NCBI RefSeq assembly: GCF_005166025.1
Contig: NZ_CP028923.1
Coordinates: 4,575,001-4,639,000 of the forward strand
Source of the DNA: Mangrovivirga cuniculi
GTDB lineage: Bacteria > Bacteroidota > Bacteroidia > Cytophagales > Cyclobacteriaceae
Reading direction: 5' to 3'
DNA: 64,000 nt
The notes beneath the pieces are model-generated. The model made no database searches. It had not been told where the DNA came from and saw only the letters and a program-made list of their open reading frames with translations. How positions within the stretch are numbered: the first letter of the stretch is position 1; each line of letters opens with the position of its first letter. Made by a program: the position numbers and the translations under genes. Shown here piece by piece: positions 1 through 9,557 of the stretch.

Positions 1-1270
1 GTGGAGCAAACACTTTATTATCTCTAAGGCCAAGACGTTTACCCATTTCCAGTCTCAACTCATTTAATTGTTTTCTTACCGTATTAGTATCTCCGGAAAG
101 AATCAACAATAAATCACCAGCGGAAGCATTCATTTTTTCAGCCCATCCTTTCAGGTCATCCTGGCTAAAGAATTTATCTACTGAAGATTTAAACGATCCG
201 TCTTCATTACATTTTACATATACTAATCCTTTCGCACCTATCTGTGGACGTTGAACCCATTTGGTCAACTCATCAACTTGTTTTCTGGAATAGTCCCCAC
301 AACCCTCTGCAACAATTCCAACTACAAGCTCTGCACTATCAAAAACTTTGAATCCTTTATTCTGGGCTACTTCGTTCAATTCAACAAACTTCATATCGAA
401 CCTTGTATCCGGTTTGTCAGAACCATAATACTTCATCGCTTCTGAATATGGCATGCGTTTAAAATCTTCCACATCCACATTAAGCACCTCTTTGAAAAGA
501 GATTTTGTCATTCCCTCGAAGGTATCAAGAATATCTTCCTGTTCTACAAATGCCATTTCGCAGTCTATTTGAGTAAACTCCGGCTGGCGATCTGCTCTCA
601 GGTCCTCATCTCTAAAACATTTTACAATCTGAAAGTATCTGTCATAACCTGAAACCATCAGCAACTGCTTGAAAGTTTGAGGTGACTGAGGAAGTGCATA
701 AAACTCTCCGGCATTCATTCTTGAAGGCACAACAAAATCTCGTGCTCCCTCAGGAGTAGATTTTATTAATACAGGGGTTTCCACTTCTAAAAAGTCCTGA
801 CCATCAAGATAGCGGCGTGTAGCCTGGGCCAACTTGTGTCTTAAAACAAGATTTTTTCTAACTACGTTTCTTCTTAAATCAAGGTAGCGGTATTTCATTC
901 TCAATTCCTCACCTCCATCAGTATCATCCTCAATAGTAAATGGAGGAACTTTGGAGGAATTAAGTATTTCTATGTCTTCAACGAACACTTCAACATCACC
1001 GGTTGGGATCTTGTCATTTTTAGAATAACGTTCTTTTACTTCTCCTTTTGCATTTATAACAAACTCCCGTCCCATTTCGCGAACCTTCTCAATAACTTCA
1101 GAATTAGTTTCGCCTTCCTGGAAGATCAATTGTGTAATACCATATCGATCGCGAAGATCAATCCAGATCATTCCTCCTTTATCACGAATTCTCTGTACCC
1201 ATCCACTTAATTCAACCTTCTGTCCGGTATGTTCAATGCGCAATTCACCGCAAGTATGTGTTCGTAACAT
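1..1270 (-). CDS. aspS: Aspartyl-tRNA synthetase, partial (C-terminal part outside window)
   Basis: Charges tRNA-Asp with aspartate in the cytoplasm. The frame starts at 1270 with [19 protein letters not shown], the usual N-terminal start of bacterial AspRS, and stays open for 423 codons to the window edge; the complete family length is about 580-600 residues, so roughly the last quarter is missing. Visible parts are the OB-fold anticodon-binding domain (about residues 1-105), the class II core with the motif 2 stretch [16 protein letters not shown], and much of the bacterial GAD insertion domain. No frameshift is seen in the visible part. It is transcribed away from the gene at 1446. Confidence 0.97.
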   Translation of the reverse strand, partial: MLRTHTCGELRIEHTGQKVELSGWVQRIRDKGGMIWIDLRDRYGITQLIFQEGETNSEVIEKVREMGREFVINAKGEVKERYSKNDKIPTGDVEVFVEDIEILNSSKVPPFTIEDDTDGGEELRMKYRYLDLRRNVVRKNLVLRHKLAQATRRYLDGQDFLEVETPVLIKSTPEGARDFVVPSRMNAGEFYALPQSPQTFKQLLMVSGYDRYFQIVKCFRDEDLRADRQPEFTQIDCEMAFVEQEDILDTFEGMTKSLFKEVLNVDVEDFKRMPYSEAMKYYGSDKPDTRFDMKFVELNEVAQNKGFKVFDSAELVVGIVAEGCGDYSRKQVDELTKWVQRPQIGAKGLVYVKCNEDGSFKSSVDKFFSQDDLKGWAEKMNASAGDLLLILSGDTNTVRKQLNELRLEMGKRLGLRDNKVFAP

Positions 1271-1295
1271 TTCAACTTTATTTTTATATTGGCTA

Positions 1296-1328
1296 CAAAT
1301 TTATAAAAGGAAATGACAAAATCTCCAA
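1296..1328 (-). promoter_or_regulatory. Putative Bacteroidetes-type promoter of aspS
   Basis: On the minus strand a TTG box (plus-strand CAA at 1326-1328) is followed after 22 bases by TAAATTTG (plus-strand 1296-1303), matching the Bacteroidetes -7 consensus TAnnTTTG. This would start transcription roughly 20 bases before the aspS start codon. Motif match only. Confidence 0.5.
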
Positions 1329-1445
1329 TGGTTTTTAATTTCAGCTACAAACAAGTAAAATATATCATAGATTTGCAGTGTATTTTTCTCGTATATAAGA
1401 AATAAGAGAAAATATCGTTTAAATGCCTGAATAACTTTATAAAGA

Positions 1446-2024
1446 ATGAAGAATCAATTTTTTGCCCTTATATTATTTTTCTTTTCTGTAGCTATAAGCT
1501 TCGCACAGGAAGGACTTAGCCTGGAAAAAGCTACAGTTAGTGAAAGCTTTCAGATAAAAATCCCTGAAGGTTTTACAAAAATGACTGACGATGAACTCTA
1601 TGCAAAATACAGATCTGCAGATCCTGCAGCATTTGCATATATCAGTGCTGACAAACAATCTGAATTCATTATTAATAAATCAGAAACTCCATGGCCAGAA
1701 GAGGATATTGAATTATTATATGGCTTTTACAAAGCAACTATCTACGACCTTTTTGACGAAATAAATATTCTGAAGGAAGAGATAATTGACCTTGAAGGGA
1801 AAAAAGTCGCCGTTCTTGAAATGGAAACAGTGGTTTATCCACCGAAAAATTCGATGATCCCTCGTCCGACTATCCGAAAATACAACTACATACAATACCT
1901 TATTCATGATGGTAAATTATGGATCATGAGTTTTTCTTCACCTCAGGGAGCAAAGCAAAACTGGAAAGAGATCATTGAAATAAGTATGGAAAGCATAAAA
2001 CTCAAAAAGCCAAAACAAAAATAA
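1446..2024 (+). CDS. Secreted/periplasmic protein of unknown function
   Basis: 192 residues. Residues 1-20 form a clear signal peptide (MKNQFFALILFFFSVAISFA followed by Q), so the product is exported, with no lipobox cysteine and no further membrane segment. The mature part is mixed alpha/beta and charged; it ends in a lysine-rich tail. I recognise no catalytic motif. The next gene, tadA, starts one base after the stop codon, so the two are probably cotranscribed. A TAGATTTG box at 1368-1375 may be the -7 element of its promoter. Confidence 0.8.
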   Translation: MKNQFFALILFFFSVAISFAQEGLSLEKATVSESFQIKIPEGFTKMTDDELYAKYRSADPAAFAYISADKQSEFIINKSETPWPEEDIELLYGFYKATIYDLFDEINILKEEIIDLEGKKVAVLEMETVVYPPKNSMIPRPTIRKYNYIQYLIHDGKLWIMSFSSPQGAKQNWKEIIEISMESIKLKKPKQK

Positions 2025-2025
2025 T

Positions 2026-2475
2026 ATGGGGCTAAGCGTACATTCGGATGAGCATTTCATGAAAGAGGCTTTAAAGCAGGCACAAATTGCTTACGAAGAA
2101 GGAGAAATCCCTGTCGGAGCTGTCATTGTTTGTAACAACAGAATTATTGCCAGAGCATACAATCAAACAGAAATACTCACCGATGTTACAGCCCATGCAG
2201 AAATGATCGCAATTACCTCGGCAGCCGAAAATCTTGGAGGAAAATATCTTACTGATTGCCGATTATTTGTCACTCTTGAGCCTTGTACAATGTGTGCAGG
2301 AGCATTGGCCTGGTCGCAAATCAGTGAAATTGTCTATGGTGCTCCCGATCTGCAGCGAGGGTTTCGTCGTTTAAACCCTTCACCCCTCCATCCAAAAACG
2401 AAAATTAAATTCGGTGTATTAGAAACCGAATGCAAATCTCTCATTCAGGATTTTTTTTCAGATCTGAGAAAATAG
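2026..2475 (+). CDS. tadA: tRNA-adenosine deaminase TadA
   Basis: Deaminates A34 to inosine in tRNA-Arg(ACG), allowing one tRNA to read CGU, CGC and CGA. 149 residues, normal for TadA. The zinc-binding cytidine-deaminase fold signature is complete: HAE at residues 57-59 (zinc ligand and proton-shuttle Glu) and EPCTMC at 85-90 giving the two zinc cysteines. The C-terminal FGVLETECKSLIQDFF part is typical. The start ATG follows the preceding stop almost directly. A tRNA-Arg with an ACG anticodon, the expected substrate, is at 41325-41398. Confidence 0.95.
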   Translation: MGLSVHSDEHFMKEALKQAQIAYEEGEIPVGAVIVCNNRIIARAYNQTEILTDVTAHAEMIAITSAAENLGGKYLTDCRLFVTLEPCTMCAGALAWSQISEIVYGAPDLQRGFRRLNPSPLHPKTKIKFGVLETECKSLIQDFFSDLRK

Positions 2476-2648
2476 CGTCCATAAACAGGATTGGTTTATA
2501 AAAAAACAGTTAATTTTATAACACACATGCCAAACCACCCGGCATTCGCCTTGACCGTATTATAAAATCAATGTAACATTACATTGAATAAACAGTTTAT
2601 ATTATTATAAATAGTATTTGTTTAACCAATAATAAACCACGATTAATT

Positions 2649-3254
2649 ATGGCATTCGAATTACCAAGTTTACCGTATGAATATGATGCGTTAGAACCAA
2701 ATATTGACGCTCAAACTATGGAGATCCATCACTCCAAACACCATGCGGGATATACAAAAAAATTGAACGGAGCTGTGGAAGGTTCTGATATGGAAGGCAA
2801 AAGTATCGAAGACCTTTTAAAAAATCATTCAGATAACACAGCAGTAAGAAATAATGGTGGTGGTTTTTACAATCACAACCTATTCTGGGAAGTAATGAGT
2901 CCTAATGGCGGCGGCCAACCTTCCGGAGAGCTAGGGGATGCAATCAATGATGCTTACGGATCATACGACAAGTTCAAAGAGGAATTCTCTAGTGCAGCAG
3001 CTGGAAGATTCGGATCTGGATGGGCATGGCTTTGCGTTCACCCGGGTGGAAAAGTTGAGATCTGCTCTTCTCCAAACCAGGACAATCCATTAATGCCAGG
3101 AGTAGGATGTGGTGGATTCCCAATTTTAGGTCTGGATGTATGGGAACATGCTTACTACCTGAAATATCAAAATAAACGCCCAGACTATATTTCTAATTTC
3201 TTTAACATTATTAACTGGGACAAAGTAGCAGAACTTTACGCTGCTAATAAATAA
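2649..3254 (+). CDS. Superoxide dismutase (Fe/Mn family)
   Basis: Cytoplasmic enzyme dismuting superoxide to hydrogen peroxide and oxygen. 201 residues, the normal length, with no signal peptide. All four metal ligands can be located: His27 (IHHSKHH), His76 (FYNHNLFW), Asp163 and His167 (DVWEHAYY). Whether iron, manganese or either metal is used cannot be decided by eye, so I leave the symbol open (sodA/sodB). It stands alone, preceded by about 170 non-coding bases and closed by a strong terminator at 3281. Confidence 0.95.
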   Translation: MAFELPSLPYEYDALEPNIDAQTMEIHHSKHHAGYTKKLNGAVEGSDMEGKSIEDLLKNHSDNTAVRNNGGGFYNHNLFWEVMSPNGGGQPSGELGDAINDAYGSYDKFKEEFSSAAAGRFGSGWAWLCVHPGGKVEICSSPNQDNPLMPGVGCGGFPILGLDVWEHAYYLKYQNKRPDYISNFFNIINWDKVAELYAANK

Positions 3255-3280
3255 TATTATTTTAAACAGGTGAACAACGA

Positions 3281-3313
3281 AAAAGGCCGGAGTTAATTCC
3301 GGCCTTTTTCATT
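3281..3313 (+). terminator. Rho-independent terminator after superoxide dismutase
   Basis: Stem AAAAGGCCGGA / TTCCGGCCTTTTT with a short loop, ending in a T-run. The A-run on the other side would also let it stop the minus-strand blaR1-like transcript, whose gene ends at 3329. Confidence 0.85.
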
Positions 3314-3328
3314 TATCTATACATGTGA

Positions 3329-5347
3329 TCAATCAATATCTATATCCGGATCAATATCAATCATATCGTTTAATATTTTCTGATACTTCTTCTGATGTTG
3401 AGGTTTGATCTTCTTACCATTTACTTTTATCTCTTCATCATCTCTGACCTCTATTGTAGTTAGTTCATCTTTAGAATTTAAATACCCATCTTTTATAAGC
3501 TCTGCTTTAAGCCTGGCATTTCTTTCTTCCATCTCTTTTTCGAACTCTTCCATTTCAATTTTAAGCTCAGCCATCTCTCTTTTTAGTTCTCTTTGAGCTT
3601 TCTCTAACTCACGCTTTACATCTCTGTTAATTTTTTCCTGGTCGATCTCCACTTTGATCTCTTCCATCTCTCTTCTAATCTCCTCTTTTGCCTGGATTAT
3701 TTCTTCTCTGGCCTGCTCCAGTTCCTGTCTCATTTGAGCTTTTTCTTCAGGAGTTAACATTGAGTCATTTTCAAAAGTAAAATCAAAATTCATTTTACTT
3801 AAATCCAGACTTTCCATTGCTATTTTCAAGCTCTTTTGAATATGCTCCTGGTCTATCTGTGCATCAGCCATGATTTTCTCAAAGTCAATGTTTTTCATGC
3901 TTGAGTAAGCGGCTTCCATAGAGCGCTTCACATTTTCAGAGATATCATTAGCATTGACAATTACAACCTTTTCGTTGTCGCCACTTCTGAATATATATTT
4001 CACTCCCTCCTCAGAACTTGGTATTGTATCAGGACTTACAAAATATACCTTATCACCTTGCTTATAAACCCGTGCAACATCATATATTCTAAATTTCCGC
4101 GGCTTAACTGGTGAGGTTAATGTTACCTCAGAAATCGCTTCAGGCGATTCTGGTTGCTCTGAAGGCTCTACCGGTTGAACAGGCACGATTTCTTTAACAG
4201 GCGAAGGATTTTCAGGCACCTCGGGTACTTGAGCCACCTCAGCCTCTTCAGGAAATTCTATTATTTTATTCTCCTTCGTAGTATCGAGCAATTCACTCAT
4301 CTTTTGCTCGGCTTCTAATAATTTTTTCTTGCCGACATCCATAAAACTCATTGCCACTACAGCAACAACCAGGATTACTAAAGGTATTATTTTATCTTTC
4401 ATCGTCTTTTTTTGCATTTTAGGTTGAACAATTCGTTGAATTCTAAGTAGCAAACTGTGTTTCGACTGCCCACCTAACTGCATCGCAGGACTCTGTTGAT
4501 TTATTGCATATTCTTCAAGTTTAGTTAATAATTTCGCGTATTGTATTGATGATGGCTGGTAATTTAAAGCTACCGAATCACAGCAAACCTCTCTTTCATG
4601 GCGCAGGATATCACTCAGATACCACACCATTGGATGATAGAAAAATATCACTTCTACAAGCGACTGAACAAAGTTCACCAGGTAATCACTTCTTTTTATA
4701 TGAGCAAGTTCATGAGCTAAGATAGCTTCGATTTGCTGAGAAGGAAGTCCTGTAGCCAATCCGACGGGAATTAGAATTACCGGCTTTAAGTGCCCCATGA
4801 CCATCGGCCCGTAAATAGCCGCCGATTTCAAAATTTTAATATCCTTATTAATGTTAAGCGACTTCTTTAATTTATCTAGTACATCATTCCATTGACTATC
4901 GACTAATTCTGTTGCTTTATTTTTTAATATCCTCAGGTAAGCATAACTTCCAATCAATCTAAAACCAAGTAAAAATGCCCCTGCACTCCATACTATTACC
5001 AGCTCAGGTAAAAATGGGCGAATACGGTTAGCCAAACCTTCCCAAAAATTCATAACACCGGGATCATTCGCGGTGATTAAATACTCTACCTTGTTATCAA
5101 AAAGACTTAATGACTCAGATGTAGCTCCTGCCAAATCATTCCAGTGCATTATAAAAGTTTGAACGCTCCATCCAAGTCCGCCAAGTAGGGCTCCAAAGGT
5201 CAGCCAATACATAACTTTTGGTTTATTCCTTACTAATGGCCTGATCAGTAAAAATAAAATTCCAATCAGGGCAAATTGCCATAAAGCATGGACGAGGGTC
5301 CATCCAATCGATTCAATGATGCGATTATATGATTCGAATGTCAGCAT
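3329..5347 (-). CDS. BlaR1-like M56 family membrane metallopeptidase
   Basis: 672 residues. Hydrophobic segments near 15-38, 45-68, 115-140 and 318-336 surround a cytoplasmic zinc protease loop with HELAH at residues 212-216 and the downstream HEREVCCDS segment that supplies the third ligand region. In BlaR1/MecR1 this loop inactivates the BlaI repressor. Unlike BlaR1, no penicillin-binding sensor domain follows the last membrane segment: instead there is a Pro/Glu-rich linker (about 365-420) and a strongly charged Glu/Lys coiled coil (about 525-630). The inducing signal is therefore unknown. It is the second gene of an operon with the BlaI-like repressor, three bases apart. Confidence 0.88.
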   Translation of the reverse strand: MLTFESYNRIIESIGWTLVHALWQFALIGILFLLIRPLVRNKPKVMYWLTFGALLGGLGWSVQTFIMHWNDLAGATSESLSLFDNKVEYLITANDPGVMNFWEGLANRIRPFLPELVIVWSAGAFLLGFRLIGSYAYLRILKNKATELVDSQWNDVLDKLKKSLNINKDIKILKSAAIYGPMVMGHLKPVILIPVGLATGLPSQQIEAILAHELAHIKRSDYLVNFVQSLVEVIFFYHPMVWYLSDILRHEREVCCDSVALNYQPSSIQYAKLLTKLEEYAINQQSPAMQLGGQSKHSLLLRIQRIVQPKMQKKTMKDKIIPLVILVVAVVAMSFMDVGKKKLLEAEQKMSELLDTTKENKIIEFPEEAEVAQVPEVPENPSPVKEIVPVQPVEPSEQPESPEAISEVTLTSPVKPRKFRIYDVARVYKQGDKVYFVSPDTIPSSEEGVKYIFRSGDNEKVVIVNANDISENVKRSMEAAYSSMKNIDFEKIMADAQIDQEHIQKSLKIAMESLDLSKMNFDFTFENDSMLTPEEKAQMRQELEQAREEIIQAKEEIRREMEEIKVEIDQEKINRDVKRELEKAQRELKREMAELKIEMEEFEKEMEERNARLKAELIKDGYLNSKDELTTIEVRDDEEIKVNGKKIKPQHQKKYQKILNDMIDIDPDIDID

Positions 5348-5349
5348 TT

Positions 5350-5733
5350 TTAATTTTGTTGAGAATCTTCAATGTCGTCGAGGTATTTCTTGATCTTTTC
5401 CAGCTCTGCTTTATCAGTTTTATTATTTCCTAATAAATGCATCACAAGTTTTGCTGCCGACCCTTGAAAGGTCGTCTCCAGTAAACGGTCTATAAGCTTA
5501 TCGCTTGTCTGCTTACGATCTATTTCTGCTTTATAAATATGTGTTTTTCCGTGCTTCTCTCTGGAAAGATACTTTTTCTCATGCATTAGTTGCATGATCT
5601 TCAAAGTTGTTGTGTATCCCGTATCTTTTTGCCTGGACAATTCATCATGTACTTCGCGTACAGTCGATGGGCCTTTGTCCCATAAGACACGTAAAACATC
5701 TAATTCAGATTCAGTGGGTTTTGAAACACTCAT
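5350..5733 (-). CDS. BlaI/MecI-family transcriptional repressor
   Basis: 127 residues, standard BlaI length. N-terminal winged helix (residues about 5-80: SELDVLRVLWDKGPSTVREV, then the GYTTTLKIMQLMHEKKYLSR recognition part) and a short C-terminal dimerisation region. BlaI proteins bind as dimers to palindromes in their own promoter and are cleaved or inactivated after activation of a partner M56 protease, which is encoded directly downstream. Three near-identical palindromes lie 11-82 bases upstream of its start, supporting autoregulation. Confidence 0.92.
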   Translation of the reverse strand: MSVSKPTESELDVLRVLWDKGPSTVREVHDELSRQKDTGYTTTLKIMQLMHEKKYLSREKHGKTHIYKAEIDRKQTSDKLIDRLLETTFQGSAAKLVMHLLGNNKTDKAELEKIKKYLDDIEDSQQN

Positions 5734-5743
5734 AATTTGCTAC

Positions 5744-5815
5744 TACGATTAATTTCGTATTACAATTATATACGATTTTATTCGTAGTTAAAAATTATCT
5801 ACGAAAATATTCGTA
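5744..5815. promoter_or_regulatory. Three BlaI-type operator palindromes
   Basis: Three 16-base sites of the form TACGA-N6-TCGTA occur at 5744-5759, 5771-5786 and 5800-5815, with starts 27 and 29 bases apart, i.e. on nearly the same face of the helix. A minus-strand TATAATTG (plus-strand 5763-5770) between sites 1 and 2 looks like a -7 element, so bound repressor would cover the promoter. Sites are seen directly; that the adjacent BlaI-like protein binds them is inference. Confidence 0.8.
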
Positions 5816-5867
5816 AAAAAGTGTTAAATGGTGGGTTAAATTGATGAGTGGCAGATAATTCCATCTA

Positions 5868-6239
5868 TTACTTTTTAAGAATTTTATTGATCCTGATGGC
5901 CTCATCTATATAAAATGGTAGGGTTTCCCTGAAATCAACTATATCGTCAAGCATGAAATGACGAATCTGTTTTTGATCTCCTATTAGTAATCCAAAGGGA
6001 TCTTCTATTCTGGTTCCTTTAGTAAAACCAATAATCAAATGATCTTTCTGAGGATTGAAATAAATTAGTGGACCGTGGAAATCGTAAAAGGGAATCTTAT
6101 ATTTAACTGCTTCTGAAATACCCGGAGTATCAAGAAGCCATTGCCTTATTTCTTCAGCTTTTATATATAATGATTTCTCCAGGTTATCTGCCAGGAGACT
6201 GGTAACATGATCCGATTTCTGATTAGGTGTTGCTTTCAT
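5868..6239 (-). CDS. DUF1801-domain protein
   Basis: 123 residues, cytoplasmic. The pattern (short helical N-terminus, AVKYKIPFYDFHGPLIYFNPQKDH, GFTKGTRIEDPFGLL, C-terminal helix IDEAIRINKI) is that of the DUF1801/YdhG family, small proteins related in fold to the CyaY/YjbR group; their biochemical role is unsettled. Its start overlaps the end of the upstream TRIC-type gene by 17 bases, so the two are cotranscribed. Nothing unusual in the sequence. Confidence 0.75.
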   Translation of the reverse strand: MKATPNQKSDHVTSLLADNLEKSLYIKAEEIRQWLLDTPGISEAVKYKIPFYDFHGPLIYFNPQKDHLIIGFTKGTRIEDPFGLLIGDQKQIRHFMLDDIVDFRETLPFYIDEAIRINKILKK

Positions 6240-6855
6240 CTGGTTGATCTGCCTGGATAACTGGTAATCCCAGTTGATATTTAATTGCGACAGTTCTAAT
6301 TACAATAACAGTGGTAACACAGGCAACATCAGCCCAGTTACTTGTGATGGCAAATTTATCAAATAAAGCATATGCTAACCCGCCGATTATACAAGCGCCA
6401 GCATATATCTCCTTCCTGAATATCAGGGGCACTTCATTGATCAAAATATCCCTTGTGATACCACCTGCAATTCCTGTGATCATTCCGAGGATCATAGCTA
6501 CCCAATAGGGATGACCATATAAAAGTGTCTTTTCAATTCCAATAAGGGTAAACATTCCTAATCCAATGGTATCGAAAATAAAGAAGGTATTTTCAAGCCT
6601 GACTAACCTGTTCCTGAAAATCACCACTGAAGCTGTACCTACTAATATGGTTATAAAGTATTTTGGATCATCCATCCAGAAAGGAGTGGCATTCAGCAGA
6701 AGATCCCTGATCGTTCCTCCTCCAACTGACGTAACAATTCCAATTACCACTGCACCAAAAAGGTCAACTTTGGCAGCAGCAGCAAGTCGAATTCCACTTA
6801 TTGCAAGCACATAAGTTCCTGCGTACTCTATAAATTCAGGAAAAGTTAACATCAT
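6223..6855 (-). CDS. TRIC-type (UPF0126) inner membrane protein
   Basis: About 210 residues with seven predicted membrane helices arranged as two glycine-rich UPF0126 repeats; the signatures GGGTIRDLLL and AGGITRDILI mark the two halves. Prokaryotic TRIC relatives are trimeric cation (K+) channels; the physiological role here is inferred only from family. The open frame extends upstream to 6909, but that extension runs through the clpB terminator hairpin (6896-6919), so I place the start at the ATG pair at 6855/6852. The following DUF1801 gene overlaps its 3' end. Confidence 0.83.
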   Translation of the reverse strand: MMLTFPEFIEYAGTYVLAISGIRLAAAAKVDLFGAVVIGIVTSVGGGTIRDLLLNATPFWMDDPKYFITILVGTASVVIFRNRLVRLENTFFIFDTIGLGMFTLIGIEKTLLYGHPYWVAMILGMITGIAGGITRDILINEVPLIFRKEIYAGACIIGGLAYALFDKFAITSNWADVACVTTVIVIRTVAIKYQLGLPVIQADQPDESNT

Positions 6856-6890
6856 CGAGGCAATCTTTAAATTCGGCGCTAAACTAACAA

Positions 6891-6925
6891 AAAAAAACCG
6901 CTGCCTCATGGCAACGGTTAACTTT
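6891..6925 (-). terminator. Terminator of clpB
   Basis: Hairpin AACCGcTGCC-TCAT-GGCAaCGGTT (6896-6919) followed on the minus strand by a run of eight or more T. It sits 20 bases after the clpB stop codon and within the spurious 5' extension of the TRIC-type frame. Confidence 0.8.
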
Positions 6926-6941
6926 TTAATAATGAATTACT

Positions 6942-9557
6942 TTAATCTTCTAATTGCACCTTATCAAGGTTCATAAAGACTATTTCATCTCCCTCAATAT
7001 CTATTCCTACGACTGAGTCTTTTTGAATATTTCCTGCAAGAATTTCTTTAGAGAGCTCGTTTAACACTTCTCGTTGAATTACTCGCTTCAATGGTCTGGC
7101 ACCGAATGTTGGATCATAACCAGTCTTACCCAGGTAATCAAGAGCTGCATCAGTCGCCTCAAGCTTAATTCCATTATGCTCAAGTCTATTTTTGATCATA
7201 TTAAACTGGATGCCAACGATTTTTCTGATATCCTCTTTCGACAGCGGTCTGAACATAATCAGTTCATCGATCCTGTTAAGGAATTCAGGTCTGACAGACT
7301 TTTTCATCAGCTCGAATACCTCGTTTTTAGTCTTCTCGATTACATCATCATGATTTAATTCATCCATCATTTCAAAATTACTTTGAATGATATTCGAACC
7401 AATATTAGTGGTCATGATAATGATGGTATTTTTAAAGTTTGCGACACGACCTTTATTATCAGTTAGTCGACCATCATCAAGCACCTGGAGCAGGATATTA
7501 AATACATCCGGGTGTGCCTTTTCGATCTCATCAAGTAAGACCACGCTATATGGCTTTCTCCTTACTGCTTCGGTAAGCTGACCTCCTTCATCGTAACCAA
7601 CATAGCCCGGAGGCGCTCCGACCAGTCTACTTACCGCATGTCTTTCCTGGTATTCGGACATATCTATTCGCACCATGGCATTCTCATCATTGAAGAGATA
7701 ATCTGCCAGTGATTTTGCCAGCTCCGTTTTACCAACACCTGTGGTACCCATGAAAATAAAACTTCCTATAGGTCGTTTCGGATCCTGCAGTCCGGCCCGG
7801 CTTCTACGCACAGCATCAGAAAGTGCCTGGATCGCCTCTTTTTGACCAGCGACTCGTTTACCCAATTCTCCTTCCAGGTGAAGCAGTTTTTCTCTTTCAC
7901 TTTCGAGCATTTTACTCACCGGAATACCAGTCCAGCGAGCAACTACCTCTGCAATATCTTCTGAATCCACTTCTTCTTTTAACAGACTTTCTTCGCCTTG
8001 CATTTCAGAAACCTGCTTTTGCAGCTCCTCAAGTTTATTCTGAGTCTCTACCAGCTTGCCATACCTGATCTCGGCTACTTTTTCATACTCTCCAGATCGC
8101 TCAGCTTTTTCTGCTTCCAGTTTCAGCTTATCGATTTCTTCCTTAGCATGCTGAATTCCCTGGATAACGCTTTTTTCGTTTTCCCACTTAGCCTTCAGAC
8201 TATCGCGTTGCTCACTAAGCTCTGCAATATCCTTATTTAGTATCGTTTCCTTTTCTTTGTCTTTTTCACGCCTGATGGCCTCGCGTTCGATCTCGAGCTG
8301 CATGATCCTCCTGTTCAACTCATCGAGTTCTTCCGGCAGTGAATCTATTTCTATTCTAAGCTTTGAAGCGGCCTCATCCATTAAGTCAATGGCTTTGTCA
8401 GGCAAAAATCTATCAGAAATATACCTGTTAGACAATTCTACTGCAGCAATAACCGCATCATCTTTTACCCTCACACCATGGTGAAGCTCATACTTATCTT
8501 TAATACCACGGAGAATGGAAATAGCATCTTCCTCACTTGGTTCATCGACAGTGACCGACTGGAATCGTCTTTCCAGTGCCTTATCCTTCTCGATATACTT
8601 CTGGTATTCCTTTAGCGTTGTCGCACCAATTGCATGCAGTTCACCCCGCGCCAGAGCAGGCTTTAATAAGTTAGCCGCATCCATTGCGCCTTCACCACCA
8701 CCTCCGGCACCGATCAGCGTATGGATCTCATCAATGAAAAGAATGATCTCACCATCGGAATCCTTTACCTCTTTAATAACCGATTTTAGTCTTTCCTCAA
8801 ACTCACCTTTGTATTTGGCTCCTGCTACGAGCAGTCCCATATCCAGAGAAATAATCGTTTTCGACTTGAGGTTTTCAGGTACGTCTCCATCGACGATTCG
8901 CTGAGCCATTCCTTCAACTATAGCCGTTTTACCTACACCCGGTTCACCCAATAACATTGGGTTATTCTTAGTTCTTCTGGAAAGAATCTGAAGAACCCGT
9001 CTGATCTCTTCATCTCGTCCGATCACGGGGTCGATTTTACCCTGTCTTGCCTGCTCGTTCAGGTTGATCGAGTACCTGGAAAGTGCCTGATACTTATTTT
9101 CAGCGTTCTGATCAGTTACCTTAGATCCTCCTCTCAATTCTTTAATTGCTTTGACTGCATCAGACTCGTTAAATCCGTGATTTTTCAGAAGTTTGGCAGT
9201 ATTATCCTTTCCTTTTAATAGCCCAAGGATGATATGCTCAACCGCAACATACTCATCGCCGAAGGTTTTTAATGTTTTATTTGCTTCTGTAAGCGTCTGA
9301 TGAGCATCATTAGATAAATAGGGTTTACCGCCTGACACTTTTGGATAAGCTTTGATGAGATTATCAAGTTCATCATTTAGTACAGGAGTATTTACATTAA
9401 GCTTTTTAGCCAGGTACGAAAACACATTTTCGTCAGTTGAAATGATTCCTTTGAGCAAATGGCCAGTCTCTACAGCCTGCTGTTCGTGGGCCAATGCTAT
9501 CTCGGTAGCCTTTTGAATGGCTTCCTGTGATTTTAATGTATAATTATCGAATGTCAT
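6942..9557 (-). CDS. clpB: ATP-dependent disaggregase ClpB
   Basis: Hsp100 hexameric unfoldase that rescues aggregated proteins together with DnaK. 871 residues, full length. N-terminal Clp-N repeat domain (1-145), first AAA+ module with Walker A GEPGVGKT (204-211) and Walker B LFIDEIHT, a long middle coiled-coil domain (about 410-525) which separates ClpB from ClpA/ClpC, and a second AAA+ module with [15 protein letters not shown] and [13 protein letters not shown], then the ClpB D2 small domain. No IGL/F loop for ClpP binding was noticed. No CIRCE element was seen upstream. Confidence 0.97.
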   Translation of the reverse strand: MTFDNYTLKSQEAIQKATEIALAHEQQAVETGHLLKGIISTDENVFSYLAKKLNVNTPVLNDELDNLIKAYPKVSGGKPYLSNDAHQTLTEANKTLKTFGDEYVAVEHIILGLLKGKDNTAKLLKNHGFNESDAVKAIKELRGGSKVTDQNAENKYQALSRYSINLNEQARQGKIDPVIGRDEEIRRVLQILSRRTKNNPMLLGEPGVGKTAIVEGMAQRIVDGDVPENLKSKTIISLDMGLLVAGAKYKGEFEERLKSVIKEVKDSDGEIILFIDEIHTLIGAGGGGEGAMDAANLLKPALARGELHAIGATTLKEYQKYIEKDKALERRFQSVTVDEPSEEDAISILRGIKDKYELHHGVRVKDDAVIAAVELSNRYISDRFLPDKAIDLMDEAASKLRIEIDSLPEELDELNRRIMQLEIEREAIRREKDKEKETILNKDIAELSEQRDSLKAKWENEKSVIQGIQHAKEEIDKLKLEAEKAERSGEYEKVAEIRYGKLVETQNKLEELQKQVSEMQGEESLLKEEVDSEDIAEVVARWTGIPVSKMLESEREKLLHLEGELGKRVAGQKEAIQALSDAVRRSRAGLQDPKRPIGSFIFMGTTGVGKTELAKSLADYLFNDENAMVRIDMSEYQERHAVSRLVGAPPGYVGYDEGGQLTEAVRRKPYSVVLLDEIEKAHPDVFNILLQVLDDGRLTDNKGRVANFKNTIIIMTTNIGSNIIQSNFEMMDELNHDDVIEKTKNEVFELMKKSVRPEFLNRIDELIMFRPLSKEDIRKIVGIQFNMIKNRLEHNGIKLEATDAALDYLGKTGYDPTFGARPLKRVIQREVLNELSKEILAGNIQKDSVVGIDIEGDEIVFMNLDKVQLED

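Noticed and set aside
6856-6909. Longer N-terminus for the TRIC-type protein
   Set aside because: The extension is encoded by the clpB terminator hairpin and lacks family similarity; the ATG at 6855/6852 gives the normal start.
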